Assembly (NCBI RefSeq): GCF_000716545.1
Contig: NZ_JNWZ01000047.1
Location: 1-64,000 of the forward strand
Reading direction: 5' to 3'
DNA: 64,000 nt
DNA from: Kitasatospora phosalacinea
GTDB taxonomy: Bacteria > Actinomycetota > Actinomycetes > Streptomycetales > Streptomycetaceae
Translations under genes and position numbers: made by a program
The notes under the pieces: model-generated
Databases searched by the model: none
Seen by the model: the letters and a program-made list of their open reading frames with translations, nothing else
Told to the model about the DNA's origin: nothing
Shown here: positions 50,504 through 59,511 of the stretch, in pieces
Layout of the letters: every line of letters starts with the position of its first letter
Position numbering within the stretch: position 1 is the first letter of the stretch

Positions 50504-51681
50504 ACCAGGGCCGCGAAGCACGGCACCATCACCAGGCCGTACACCAGCAGGAAGCCGTCCGTGCCCAGCCCGGCGGCGGCGTTCCACACCCCGTGCAGGC
50601 CCATCGCCAGCAGCAGGCCCGCCGGGGCGCCCAGCCGGGCGAGCCGGCGTCGGCCGGTGGTCAGGGTGAGCGCCAGGCCCAGCCCGGTCAGCGCGGTGAA
50701 CAGCGGGTGCGCGAACGGCGAGAGCAGCGCCCGCAGGACGAAGGTGTGCACCGTCCCGTCGAAGTCCCGCAGGCTGGGCGGCTCGCCGAGGCCGATCGCG
50801 TCCAGCCGGGCCTGCCGGTCCGCGGTGAACGCCCGCCCCAGGTAGAGCGCGTTCTCGGTGAACGCGAACCCGCAGGCCGTCACCCCGCCCAGCACCACCC
50901 CCGCCGCCAGGGTGCGCGGGCGGGAGCGGGCCCGCCGCCGGCCCCCCGGGGCCGGGCGGAAGTGCGCGGGGCGGCCGGTGCAGGGGCGGTGCCACAGCAG
51001 GCGGCGCCAGCGGCCGCACGGGCGGTCCGCCTCGCAGCGGTGCCGCCGCCGCAGCGGCAGCAGCAGCACCAGCAGCGCCGAGCCCTTCGCGATCTCCTCG
51101 ATCAGCGGCGTCGCGAACTCCGCGCCGAGCGTCTCGCCGCGCGCGCCCCGGTGGGCGATCAGGAAGTCGCTGGCCCACCCGTTCGCCAGGATCGCCACCG
51201 TGGTCGCGGCGCACGCCCCCCAGGCCAGGCAGAACAGGGTGTGCCGGGTCGGCACCCGCGCGGTCCGGTTCAGCCAGGCCAGCGCGCCCAGCACGAACGG
51301 CAGCGGCAGCAGCGCCAGGCCCAGCCCCACCAGCAGCCCCGTCGTCCCGGTCTGCCGCTGCACCAGGCGCAGGATCAGCACCCCCGAACCGGCCAGCGCC
51401 AGCGCCGCCACCGCCGAGGACACCGCGGGCCGCCGCAGCGGCCACAACCGCCGCCACAGCGGCGGCACCGTCCGGGCCGCGGCCGGGCCGCCCTGCTGTC
51501 CGGGGATCCGCCCGCTCAGCACCGGCCGCTGCGGCGACCGGCCCGGGAGCAGCCCGCCGGACCGGCGCGCGGTCGGTCCGGGGAGCGACCGAAAGCCGGT
51601 GGGGGTCGGGGAATCGGCGGCCGTGGCGGCGGCCACCACGGGCGGGCCGGGGGAGGCCTTGCCGCTGGGCGGACTGCTCAC
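50488..51681 (-). CDS. PrsW-family intramembrane metalloprotease, C-terminus replaced by tRNA sequence
   Basis: About 397 residues from GTG 51681 (an in-frame ATG at 51738 is the alternative; TACGCT seven bases before the GTG could be a -10 giving a leaderless start). An N-terminal Pro/Ser-rich tail precedes eight or so membrane helices. PrsW active-site motifs are present: EEIAKGSALLV, FAFTENALYLGRAF, FAHPLFTALTG and MGLHGVWN, supplying the Glu-Glu and His residues for zinc. PrsW cuts anti-sigma factors in other bacteria. The last residues SLGS and stop TAA are encoded by the tRNA half-gene repeat, so the native end, perhaps a few tens of residues, was lost. All catalytic motifs lie upstream of the break, so activity may remain. 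Confidence 0.85.
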   Translation of the reverse strand: MSSPPSGKASPGPPVVAAATAADSPTPTGFRSLPGPTARRSGGLLPGRSPQRPVLSGRIPGQQGGPAAARTVPPLWRRLWPLRRPAVSSAVAALALAGSGVLILRLVQRQTGTTGLLVGLGLALLPLPFVLGALAWLNRTARVPTRHTLFCLAWGACAATTVAILANGWASDFLIAHRGARGETLGAEFATPLIEEIAKGSALLVLLLPLRRRHRCEADRPCGRWRRLLWHRPCTGRPAHFRPAPGGRRRARSRPRTLAAGVVLGGVTACGFAFTENALYLGRAFTADRQARLDAIGLGEPPSLRDFDGTVHTFVLRALLSPFAHPLFTALTGLGLALTLTTGRRRLARLGAPAGLLLAMGLHGVWNAAAGLGTDGFLLVYGLVMVPCFAALVSLGS

Positions 51682-51927
51682 CCGCAGCAGCGTAGGCGAA
51701 CCCCTCCCTCCGGGGGGAGGGGTCGGAACAATACGCATCCGACCGGTGACCGATCGTCAGCACGGCGGAGCGGCGCCCACCGCCCGGCCGGACCCGTGAC
51801 ATCCGTCATGCCGAGCCGGTGACGGCGGATCCTGGGGCGGCACCGGCCCCGGCGGGCACAGTGGTGACCACCGCGGGGAGGGCCCGGCGGGGCGGGAACG
51901 ACACGGGAACCACACGGGGGAGACACC

Positions 51928-52425
51928 ATGGGCAGCACCACGATCGCGACGGCCGTCCGCACCGCGGAGGCGCCCGTCGATGCGCTGAACGTCGAGGCGC
52001 CGGCCGTCGAGGCGCCGGCCGTGACGCCGAGCGTCGCCGAGATGCGGCTGCCGGTCTGGTTCTTCGGCTTCGAGGGCGTCCTGGCCGGGGCCTTCGACCT
52101 GCTGCGCGCCGCCCCCTCGGCCTGGCCCGCGCTGGTCGCCCTGGCGGTCGTCAACATCGGCGTCTCGCTGACCCTGATGCGCCCCCGCCTCAAGCTCGCC
52201 AAGCTGCTGTGGCGCGGCAAGGGCACCCGCAACGTGGCCCTCGGCCTGGTCGGCCTGCGCCTGGGCAGCCACCTGGTGCTCGGCCTGCTCGGCACGGCGG
52301 TGACCACCGCCCTCGGGCACGTGCTGTTCGCGCTGGTGATGAGCACGGTGACGGTCGCCCTGCTCGCCTACGTCCAGCGGACGGCGCTCGGCGCGCTGGT
52401 CGCCGCCGGCAAGGCCACCGCCTGA
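51928..52425 (+). CDS. Hypothetical membrane-associated protein, 165 residues
   Basis: An acidic Ala/Val/Pro N-terminus (about 1-38) is followed by hydrophobic segments AWPALVALAVVNIGVSLTLM and ALGHVLFALVMSTVTVALLA separated by a basic amphipathic stretch (RLKLAKLLWRGKGTRN). It may be a two- or three-helix membrane protein. No family recognised. The ATG is preceded by GGGGGAGA, a good ribosome site. It lies between prsW and trmB. Confidence 0.75.
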   Translation: MGSTTIATAVRTAEAPVDALNVEAPAVEAPAVTPSVAEMRLPVWFFGFEGVLAGAFDLLRAAPSAWPALVALAVVNIGVSLTLMRPRLKLAKLLWRGKGTRNVALGLVGLRLGSHLVLGLLGTAVTTALGHVLFALVMSTVTVALLAYVQRTALGALVAAGKATA

Positions 52426-52453
52426 GCGGGTCGGCCCGGTCGGCCCGGGGGCG

Positions 52454-53290
52454 TCAGCGGCGGCGGAACAGCAGGTCGTGCACCACGTGGCCCTTGGCCA
52501 GGCCGGCCCGCTCGAACTTCGTCACCGGGCGCCACCCGGGCCGCGGCGCGTACCCGGGCACGCTGCCCGCCGGGTGCTCGGCCGGTTCCAGCCAGGCGGA
52601 GCCGTCGCCCTCCGGGTGCAGGTTCACCAGCTCCGGCGAGGCCCCCAGCACCGCCAGCATCTGCTCCGCGTACGGCTCCCAGTCGGTCGCGCAGTGCACC
52701 AGCGCGCCCGGGGCCAGTCGGGGCAGCACCAAGTCCAGGAACGAGGCCTGGATCAGGCGGCGCTTGTGGTGCTTCGGCTTGGGCCAGGGGTCCGGGAAGA
52801 AGACCCGCAGGCCCGCCAGCGAGGCGTCCGGCAGCATGTCGCGCAGCAGGATCACCGCGTCGCCCGCCGCGAGCCGGACGTTCTCCGAGCCGTCCCGCTC
52901 CAGGAACTGCAGCAGGTTGCCGTGGCCCGGGGTGTGGACGTCGGCCGCGAGGATGCCCGAGGACGGGTCGGCGGCGGCCATCGCGGCCGTGGTGTCGCCC
53001 ATCCCGAAGCCGATCTCCAGCGTCACCGGACGGCCGTCGAACAGCGCCGGCAGGTCCAGCGGAGTCCCGTCGATCGCCAGCCCGTACCGCTCCCAGCCGC
53101 GGTCCAGCGCGCTCGCCTGCGCCTTGGTCATCCGGCCGCGGCGCGGCTGGAAGCTGCGGATCCGCTGCTCGCGGTGCTGGGCCTCGGTGGCCTTGTGCGG
53201 GTACATCGGCGCGGGGTACGCCGCCGGGGCGGCGGAGAGCCGGGCCGACGCGGACAACTGGGTGCTGGGGGCGGAGGAGGTCACAATCAC
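52454..53290 (-). CDS. trmB: tRNA (guanine-N7-)-methyltransferase TrmB
   Basis: A 278-residue methyltransferase making m7G46 in tRNA variable loops from SAM. VTLEIGFGMGDTTAAMAAAD is the SAM loop, LRVFFPDPWPKPKHHKRRLI the TrmB signature, and DWEPYAEQML and PVTKFERAGLAKGHVVHDLL the C-terminal substrate part with the conserved Thr-x-Arg/Glu region. The N-terminal 50 residues (with RIRSFQPRRGRMTKAQ) are normal for actinomycete TrmB. GTG 53290 is used; the start is not critical to the fold. Confidence 0.93.
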   Translation of the reverse strand: MIVTSSAPSTQLSASARLSAAPAAYPAPMYPHKATEAQHREQRIRSFQPRRGRMTKAQASALDRGWERYGLAIDGTPLDLPALFDGRPVTLEIGFGMGDTTAAMAAADPSSGILAADVHTPGHGNLLQFLERDGSENVRLAAGDAVILLRDMLPDASLAGLRVFFPDPWPKPKHHKRRLIQASFLDLVLPRLAPGALVHCATDWEPYAEQMLAVLGASPELVNLHPEGDGSAWLEPAEHPAGSVPGYAPRPGWRPVTKFERAGLAKGHVVHDLLFRRR

Positions 53291-53343
53291 ACGAGTCTAA
53301 GGGAGCCGCGGCGCGGGCCCGGGGGCGTGCGTTCCCGCCCTGC

Positions 53344-54576
53344 TCACTCCGCCCGCAGCGCCGCCACCGCCCGGCGGGCGACCTCGCGGCCGATGCCGAG
53401 CGAGGCCGTCGCCGCCGGCGAGGGCGCGTTGAGGACGTGGACGGTCCGGCGGGGGGGGCGGGGGTCGGCGGGGTCGAAGCCGGCGAAGGCGAAGTCGTCG
53501 AGGAGGGTGCCGTCCCGGGCGACGGCCTGGGCGCGGACACCGGCGGTGGCGGGGACGAGGTCGGCCTCGGTGACGGCGGGCAGCAGGCGGCGGACGGCGG
53601 TGGTGAAGGCGCGCTTGGAGAGCGAGCGGTGCAGTTCGCCGAGCTCGTGGCGCCAGTGCCGGCGGGCGATCCGCCAGGTGCCGGGGAAGCGCACCGTCTC
53701 GGCGGTGTCCCGGGCGCTGAAGGTGCGCCAGTCGTAGCCCTCGCGGGCCAGCGCGGGCACCGCGTTCGGCCCGACGTGGACGTCGCCGTGGACGCCCCGG
53801 GTGAGGTGCACGCCGAGGAACGGGAACGCCGGGTCGGGGACGGGGTAGACCAGCCCGCGCACCAGCGTCCGCCGCTCGGGCGCCAGTTCGTAGTACTCGC
53901 CGCGGAACGGGACGATCCGCACCCCCGGGTCGTCGCCGGCCAGCCGGGCGATCCGGTCGCTGTGCAGCCCGGCGCAGTTGACCAGCACCGCGCAGCGGAC
54001 CTCGCCGCGCGGGGTGGTGACGGTGACGCCGTCCGCCCGCCGGGCGATGCCCAGGACGGGGGTGCCGAGCCGCAGTTCGGCCCCGGCCGCGCCCGCGAGG
54101 TCGGCGTAGCGGCGGGCCACCGCCGGGTAGTCGCAGATGCCGGTGGTGGCCAGGTGCAGCCCGGCGACGCCGGTGACCTCCGGCTCGTGCGCGCGGATGC
54201 CGGCCGGGTCGAGCTCGGTCAGCGGGATGCCGTTGGCGCGGCCGCGCTCGGCGAGCGCGGCGAGGCGGGGGAGCTCGGCCGGGTCGGTGGCGACGATCAG
54301 CTTGCCGGTGACCTCGTGGGCGATGCCCTGCTCGCGGCAGAACGCGACCATCTCGCGGGCCCCGCCGGTGGCGTACCCGGCCTTGAGCGAGCCGGGCCGG
54401 TAGTAGACGCCGCTGTGGATCACCCCGCTGTTGCGGCCGGTCTGGTGGGTGGCGGGGGCGGCCTCCTTCTCCAGCACGGCGACGCTGGTGCCGGGGTGCT
54501 CCCGGGTCAGGGCGTACGCGGTGGACAGGCCGACGATGCCGCCGCCGACCACCAGGACCTGGACGTCGTGCTTCAA
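53344..54576 (-). CDS. lhgO: L-2-hydroxyglutarate oxidase/dehydrogenase
   Basis: A 410-residue FAD-dependent oxidoreductase of the DAO family. VLVVGGGIVGLSTAYALTRE is the FAD loop, then ATHQTGRNSGVIHSGVYYRP, typical of LhgO, GLVYPVPDPAFPFLGVHLTR, and GVRAQAVARDGTLLDDFAFA near the C-terminus. It oxidises L-2-hydroxyglutarate, a by-product of central metabolism, to 2-oxoglutarate. TTG 54576 is chosen as start because GAGGGGTGG precedes it and it directly opens the family N-terminus (KHDVQVLVVGG). It stands between trmB and the NsdA-like gene. Confidence 0.9.
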   Translation of the reverse strand: MKHDVQVLVVGGGIVGLSTAYALTREHPGTSVAVLEKEAAPATHQTGRNSGVIHSGVYYRPGSLKAGYATGGAREMVAFCREQGIAHEVTGKLIVATDPAELPRLAALAERGRANGIPLTELDPAGIRAHEPEVTGVAGLHLATTGICDYPAVARRYADLAGAAGAELRLGTPVLGIARRADGVTVTTPRGEVRCAVLVNCAGLHSDRIARLAGDDPGVRIVPFRGEYYELAPERRTLVRGLVYPVPDPAFPFLGVHLTRGVHGDVHVGPNAVPALAREGYDWRTFSARDTAETVRFPGTWRIARRHWRHELGELHRSLSKRAFTTAVRRLLPAVTEADLVPATAGVRAQAVARDGTLLDDFAFAGFDPADPRPPRRTVHVLNAPSPAATASLGIGREVARRAVAALRAE

Positions 54577-54638
54577 CCCCGCCACCCCTCGACTCGGAAG
54601 ACCGCTCCGAATGCTGCCACGGCGGGGCCGGGGGCGGG

Positions 54639-56060
54639 TCAAGTCGACGAAGTGGCCAGGACCAGGCGGGCGCGTTCGGTCAGCTCCTTGACGCGCTGCT
54701 CGTTCTGGAAGGGCTCCAGGCGGCGCAGCAGCTCGACCATGTACTCGCGGCTGCGGTGCGAGGAGATCCGCCCGGCCACCTCGACGGCCCGCTCGCCGGC
54801 GGCCACCGCCGCGTCCAGGTCGCCGGCCTCGGCCTCGGCCATCGCGGAGACCACCAGCCGCAGGCCGTGCGAGCGGACGTACCCCTCGGTCGGGCGGGCC
54901 AGCGCCTCGCGGGTGAACTGCCGGACCTTGGACGGGACGCCGAGGTCGCGGAAGCACTCGGCGGCGTCGGCGGCGAGGCGGTCGTAGGCGAAGAAGTCGA
55001 TCCAGGTCGGGTCCGGGTCGCCGGGGCGGGCGCGGTCCAGGGCGGTCTCGGCGGCGGCCAGCGCGGTGGCGCAGGCCGGGGCGTTGCCGGCCTTGGCGTG
55101 GGCGCGGGCCTCGACCAGGTGGAAGAAGCTCATGGTGCGGGCGGTGGCCAGGCCCCGGTTGCGCTCCAGGGCGGCCTGGGCGAGGTCGACCGCCTCGTCC
55201 GGGAAGGAGCGGTAGGCGGCCTGCAGGCTCATCGAGGCCAGCACGTACCCGCCGAGCGGGACGTCCCCGGCCGCGCGGGCCAGCCGCAGGGCCTGGATGT
55301 AGTAGCGCTGGGCGGCCTCGTGCTGGCCGGTGTCGAAGGCCATCCAGCCCGCCAGCCTGGTCAGTTCGGCGGTGGCCCCGAACAGCGCCCGGCCCACCGC
55401 GTCGCTGTACGAGGCGAGCAGCAGCGGGGCGGCCTCGACCCGCAGGCACTCCGGCACCATCGAGGAGCGCCAGTCGCCGCCGCCGTACTTGGAGTCCCAG
55501 CGGCGGGCCTCCTGGGCGGCCTCGCGCAGCTTCGCGGCGTCCGAGTGCCCGACCCGGTAGCCGGCCAGGTCGGGGACGGCCTCGCGGGCCACCGAGCCGT
55601 CGGCGGGCGTGATCAGCCAGCGCGAGACGGGCGTGGCGTACGCGGCGACCGAGAAGGTGCCGGCCAGGCTGTCGCTCCACCGGCCGCCGCCGGGGCCGCG
55701 CCGCAGGTCCAGGTCGACCCGCCACAGTTCGGTGGCGGAGCGGACCGCCTCCGGCACCTCGCGCGGGAACTCCAGGCCCAGCTCGGGGGTGGGGTGCGAG
55801 TCGGCGAGGCCGATCTCCTCCAGCGGGACGGGGCGGCCCAGCTTGTTGCCGAGCGCGGTGGCGATCAGGTGCGGCACCGGGCGCTGCGGGACCATCCCCT
55901 TGGTGACCCAGCGGGCCACCGAGGTCTTGTCGTAACGGAGCGTCAGGCCGCGCTGCGCGCCCAGGTCGTTGACCCGGCGGGCGAGCCCGGCGTTGCTGAT
56001 CTGGGCGAGCGCGAGGAGTGCCCCGAGCCGGTCGTTCGGCCCTCGTGAGCTGACGGTCAT
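54639..56060 (-). CDS. NsdA-like sporulation/antibiotic regulator with TPR region
   Basis: A 473-residue soluble protein. Residues about 8-70 form a helix-turn-helix-like segment ([40 protein letters not shown]). The rest is helical with TPR-like repeats ([60 protein letters not shown]). This matches the NsdA group, whose members affect sporulation and antibiotic production in Streptomyces, and the related sporulation-associated protein in this chromosomal neighbourhood. ATG 56060 matches the family start. Biochemical role unknown. Confidence 0.82.
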   Translation of the reverse strand: MTVSSRGPNDRLGALLALAQISNAGLARRVNDLGAQRGLTLRYDKTSVARWVTKGMVPQRPVPHLIATALGNKLGRPVPLEEIGLADSHPTPELGLEFPREVPEAVRSATELWRVDLDLRRGPGGGRWSDSLAGTFSVAAYATPVSRWLITPADGSVAREAVPDLAGYRVGHSDAAKLREAAQEARRWDSKYGGGDWRSSMVPECLRVEAAPLLLASYSDAVGRALFGATAELTRLAGWMAFDTGQHEAAQRYYIQALRLARAAGDVPLGGYVLASMSLQAAYRSFPDEAVDLAQAALERNRGLATARTMSFFHLVEARAHAKAGNAPACATALAAAETALDRARPGDPDPTWIDFFAYDRLAADAAECFRDLGVPSKVRQFTREALARPTEGYVRSHGLRLVVSAMAEAEAGDLDAAVAAGERAVEVAGRISSHRSREYMVELLRRLEPFQNEQRVKELTERARLVLATSST

Positions 56061-56740
56061 GGTGGCGGTGGCACCCCCTGGCGACGTCGTGCGCGGATGG
56101 CGGCGGGTCGCGACGGCCGCGGCGCGCCACCGGACTGCTTGCACCTAGCGTAGTCGTCCGCGTTCCGAGGGTTAAGGGGCTGCATTCCGGTTGGCGGGAA
56201 CGCGCCGCGCCCGCGCCGGGCGCCCGGACGCCCGGCCGGTACCCCGGGAGCGATTGCCGGACGCCCGTGCTCCGGTCCCGTGCCCGCGTGCGCCATCCGT
56301 GCTCCCTGGCCGCAGCGGCAGGTGGGCGATTCGCTAAAGCCTGTGGATCGGCCCGCCGTCGAGGACCCGGCGGGCCGGGGGAAACGCTGCCTCATTCCCC
56401 GCGGGCAGCTGCGCGTCCGGGAGGGCATGCGGATGCCCTCCCGGGTCGTGCAACGGCTTTCGGCCAACTTCGGTCGGACCGTGGCGGTCGCGGCCGTCCC
56501 CGCACCGCCCTGCCCGGCCACCGGCCTTGCCCCGGGCGGCAGTTGGAGACCCGCACGGCCCGGGCCCCGGAGGGGGAGGCCCGGTCCGTGCGTTCCCGGG
56601 GGCCCGGAAGCCCGACCCGTGCCCGAAAGCCCGGCGCTCATCCGCCCCATCGGTGGCACGATGTCTCCTGACGGCGCGCCAACCCCACCCGCCCGCCCGG
56701 GGTTTCGCCGCGCGCCCGCAGCACCACAGGTGGAGGCGCG
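56061..56740. other. Gene-free 680-base region with two strong hairpins
   Basis: No frame has family features or a ribosome site. Two hairpins stand out: arms CCGGGAGGGCAT (56417-56428) and the exact complement (56433-56444) around GCGG, and 15-base arms 56552-56566 and 56578-56592 with one mismatch. The first lies near an A/T-enriched stretch (CGATTCGCTAAAGCCTGTGG, about 56328-56347) that could hold a promoter. The region separates the divergent NsdA-like and asparagine-synthetase-like genes and must hold their promoters; it may also encode an untranslated RNA. Confidence 0.5.
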
Positions 56741-58822
56741 ATGCGGTGGCTCACCGGCTGGAGCGGCCTGACCGCCGCCGACCCGGCCCTCGCCGCGGTC
56801 CGCCCGCTGGCCGGCACCCTGCTCTGGGGCGGCCTGGGCCCGCTCTGGGCGGTCGGCGACTGGCGCCCCGACGAACTGCGCCTCGCCGTGCTCCGCCCCG
56901 GCGGCCCCGCCACCGTCCGCGGCGGCCTCGACCCGGGCGACCCCACCGACAGCGCCGACCACGACACCCCCGCCACCCTGCGCCTCGCCGTCGCCGGCCG
57001 CTGCGGCGCCACCGACCGCGAACTCGCCGACGGCCTGGCCGCCGCCCGCGGCGGCGCGCTGCGCCACCTCACCCACTGGCCCGGCAGTTACACCGTCGTG
57101 CTGCGCGCCGGCACCCGCTCCACCGTGCTGCTCACCGACCTGGCCGGCGCCCAGCCGGTCTTCCACACCCCGTTCGCCGGCGGCACCGCCTACGCCACCG
57201 CCGCCCTCCCGCTCGCCGACCTGGTCGGCGCACCCGTCGACGCCGCCCACCTGGCCGCCCGGCTCGCCACCCCCGAGACCCCCGAGACGCTCGGCGACCG
57301 CACCCCCTACCAGGGCGTGCGCCGCGTCCCGCCCGGCCACGCGCTCGGCATCCGGGGCGGGCGGGCCGACCACAGCCCGTACCCGGAGGACCAGGCCGAG
57401 GAGCGCGCCGAGGCACCCGCCGTCCGCGAACTCACCCGCGCCCTGCTGGAAGCCGTCCGCTGCCGGGTCCGCGCCACCGCCCCCGCCGACCGTCCCCGGC
57501 TCGGCGTCGACCTCTCCTACGGCACCGCCTCCGCCACCGTCGCCCTGCTGGCCGCGGCCGTCCCGCTCCCCGCCGGGCCCGGCGCCGACACCGCCCCCGA
57601 GCGGTCCGCCGCCCGCACCGGCGCGATCAAGGGCTCCTGGGCCCGCCGCGCCGAACCGCCCGAACCCGAACCCCTCCCCGCCGTCACCCTCGGCGACGCC
57701 GACGGACTCGCCCTCGCCGTCCACGCCCCCCGCCTGCGCCACCTGGTCGTCCCGCCCGTCGCCCCGTACACCGGTCTCGCCGACCCCCTCGCCGGACCGC
57801 TCACCGACGAGCCCGGCCCCGCCCTGGTCGAGGCCGCCCGGCACGCCGCCGCGCACCGGGCCGGCGGCGCCGACCACCTCACCGGCCACGGCGCCCGCCA
57901 GGTCCTCGACGGCCACCCCGCCCGGCTCGCCGACCTGGTCCGCTCCGGCCGGTCACTCGACCTGCTCGCCCCGATCGCCGCCCTGGCCGGGGCCGACCGG
58001 GCCACCGCGGGCGCCCTCGCCGGCACCCTGCACACCCCCGTCACCGTCCTGCGCGCCGCCCGCCGCCTGGCCCGCGCCCGCTACGCCGACGCCCTCGACG
58101 ACCTCGCCCTCGAGCTGACGCTCCGCCAGGAGCAGCCCGCCCAGCGGACGATGGGGCGCGCCCTGGCCGCCGACCTCGCCTGGCACCGCCCCGGCCCCGC
58201 CGCCCACCTGCTCGCCGACGAACCGCTCGCCGCCCTCGCCCAGCACCTGCGCACCGCGGCCCGCGACGGCGCCCCCACCGAACCCCCCGGCGCCCGCCGC
58301 GCCCGCCTCGCCCTGCACCGGCACGCCGCCCACTACCGCACCCTGGTGCACGCCACCGAACAGCACGGCCAACGCCTGCACGCCCCCTTCCTCGACAACC
58401 AGGTCGTCCGCGCCGCCCGGCTGCTCCCCGACGACCTGCGCCTGCAACCCGGCGCCCGGCACGCCCTGCTCGCCGCCGTGCTGGCCGGCGCCGGCCGCAC
58501 CGACCTCCCCGCCGACTGGGGCCGCGCCACCGGCCCCGACCCGCACGACCCGGCCCGCCGCGGCCTGCGCGAGGCCGCCCCCGCGCTCACCGAACTGCTC
58601 GACCGCCCGCTGCTCGGCGAAGCCGGACTGATCGACACCCCCGCCGCCCGCAAGACCCTCGCCGCCGCCACCGACCCCGCGCAGAGCGTCCCGCCCGGCA
58701 CCCTCGCCGCCCTCGCCGACCTGATCGCCGTCGAACTCTGGCTGCGCCGGCTGGCCGCCCGCCGCCCCGGCTCCTCCTGGACCGGCCTGCCCGCCCCGCG
58801 CCGCACCGCGCTCGAAACCTGA
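56741..58822 (+). CDS. Asparagine-synthetase-like (lasso-cyclase-like) protein with degenerate PP-loop
   Basis: A 693-residue protein with an N-terminal class-II-glutaminase-like domain (RWLTGWSGLTAADPALAAVR, HWPGSYTVVLRAGTRSTVLL, TDLAGAQPVFHTPFAGGTAY) and a C-terminal asparagine-synthase domain (DRPRLGVDLSYGTASATVAL, LHAPFLDNQVVRAARLLPDD). The opening residue is Met-Arg, so the catalytic Cys2 of glutamine amidotransferases is absent, as in lasso-peptide macrolactam synthetases. The ATP loop SGGxDS reads SYGTAS, a severe departure. No lasso precursor, leader protease or RRE gene is adjacent. It may be a non-catalytic or altered ligase conserved at this locus. ATG 56741 has GGAGGC before it. 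Confidence 0.8.
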   Translation: MRWLTGWSGLTAADPALAAVRPLAGTLLWGGLGPLWAVGDWRPDELRLAVLRPGGPATVRGGLDPGDPTDSADHDTPATLRLAVAGRCGATDRELADGLAAARGGALRHLTHWPGSYTVVLRAGTRSTVLLTDLAGAQPVFHTPFAGGTAYATAALPLADLVGAPVDAAHLAARLATPETPETLGDRTPYQGVRRVPPGHALGIRGGRADHSPYPEDQAEERAEAPAVRELTRALLEAVRCRVRATAPADRPRLGVDLSYGTASATVALLAAAVPLPAGPGADTAPERSAARTGAIKGSWARRAEPPEPEPLPAVTLGDADGLALAVHAPRLRHLVVPPVAPYTGLADPLAGPLTDEPGPALVEAARHAAAHRAGGADHLTGHGARQVLDGHPARLADLVRSGRSLDLLAPIAALAGADRATAGALAGTLHTPVTVLRAARRLARARYADALDDLALELTLRQEQPAQRTMGRALAADLAWHRPGPAAHLLADEPLAALAQHLRTAARDGAPTEPPGARRARLALHRHAAHYRTLVHATEQHGQRLHAPFLDNQVVRAARLLPDDLRLQPGARHALLAAVLAGAGRTDLPADWGRATGPDPHDPARRGLREAAPALTELLDRPLLGEAGLIDTPAARKTLAAATDPAQSVPPGTLAALADLIAVELWLRRLAARRPGSSWTGLPAPRRTALET

Positions 58823-58914
58823 CGGCCGCCGGGCCCCGGGTGCGCCTGCGCCGCCGACGGGCACCCGCTGGGTAGCGTCGGAAGACCCCCGCCCCCCTCC
58901 CCGGAGACCGCGCC

Positions 58915-59412
58915 ATGACCGCCACCCTCCCCGTGCGGCGCGAACCGCCGCCGCCCGGCCCCGCGATCCTCACCGGCTGCGACGGCTCGGACGCCGCGCT
59001 CTGGGCCCTCGACCGCGCCATGACCGAGGCCGAGGCGCACCACCTCCCGCTGCACGTCCTCGCCGTGGTCAACCCCTCGCCGACCGGCTACCCGCCCGGC
59101 ATGGCCGACCTGGTGCAGGAGAGCGTCGAGCGGCTGGTCGAGAGCATGTCCGACGGCCTGCGCCGCGCCGTCGCCACCGTCCAGTCCGCCCGCACCCGCC
59201 CGTACGCCGGGCAGCTCACCCTGCACGTCGTCCTCGGCAACGTCATCGAGGTCCTGCTGCAGGCCGCCGACGGGCGGCACACCCTGGTCGTCGGGACCCG
59301 CGGCAACGGCGGCTTCGCCCGGCTGCTGCTCGGCTCGGTCAGCACCGCCGCCGTGCACCACGCCACCTGCCCGGTGCTGGTCGTCCCCGCGCCCGCCGCC
59401 GAGGAGGGCTGA
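58915..59412 (+). CDS. Universal stress protein (UspA) family
   Basis: A 165-residue single UspA domain. AILTGCDGSDAALWALDRAM opens the fold and TLVVGTRGNGGFARLLLGSV carries the ATP-binding Gly-x2-Gly-x9-Gly-Ser pattern, so it probably binds ATP. CPVLVVPAP ends the domain. The first 20 residues are an unusual Pro-rich leader. Cytoplasmic stress protein of unknown target; the ATG has GGAGACC before it. Confidence 0.92.
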   Translation: MTATLPVRREPPPPGPAILTGCDGSDAALWALDRAMTEAEAHHLPLHVLAVVNPSPTGYPPGMADLVQESVERLVESMSDGLRRAVATVQSARTRPYAGQLTLHVVLGNVIEVLLQAADGRHTLVVGTRGNGGFARLLLGSVSTAAVHHATCPVLVVPAPAAEEG

Positions 59413-59511
59413 ACCGGGCGACCGGAATGCCCACGAATGGTTGAGCGTTCACCTTCCGTCGAACGGCCGCCCGGTCGTCGAGCCGACCACCCCGACAGGA
59501 GCACGCCCGCC

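Noticed and set aside
50064..51681. An integrated AICE or prophage bounded by tRNA att repeats
   Set aside because: Only 240 bases lie between the repeats, and no integrase, excisionase, replication or transfer gene is seen anywhere in the window.
56741..58822. Lasso peptide biosynthetic cluster
   Set aside because: No precursor peptide, RRE or transglutaminase-like leader peptidase gene is next to the cyclase-like gene; neighbours are core genes.
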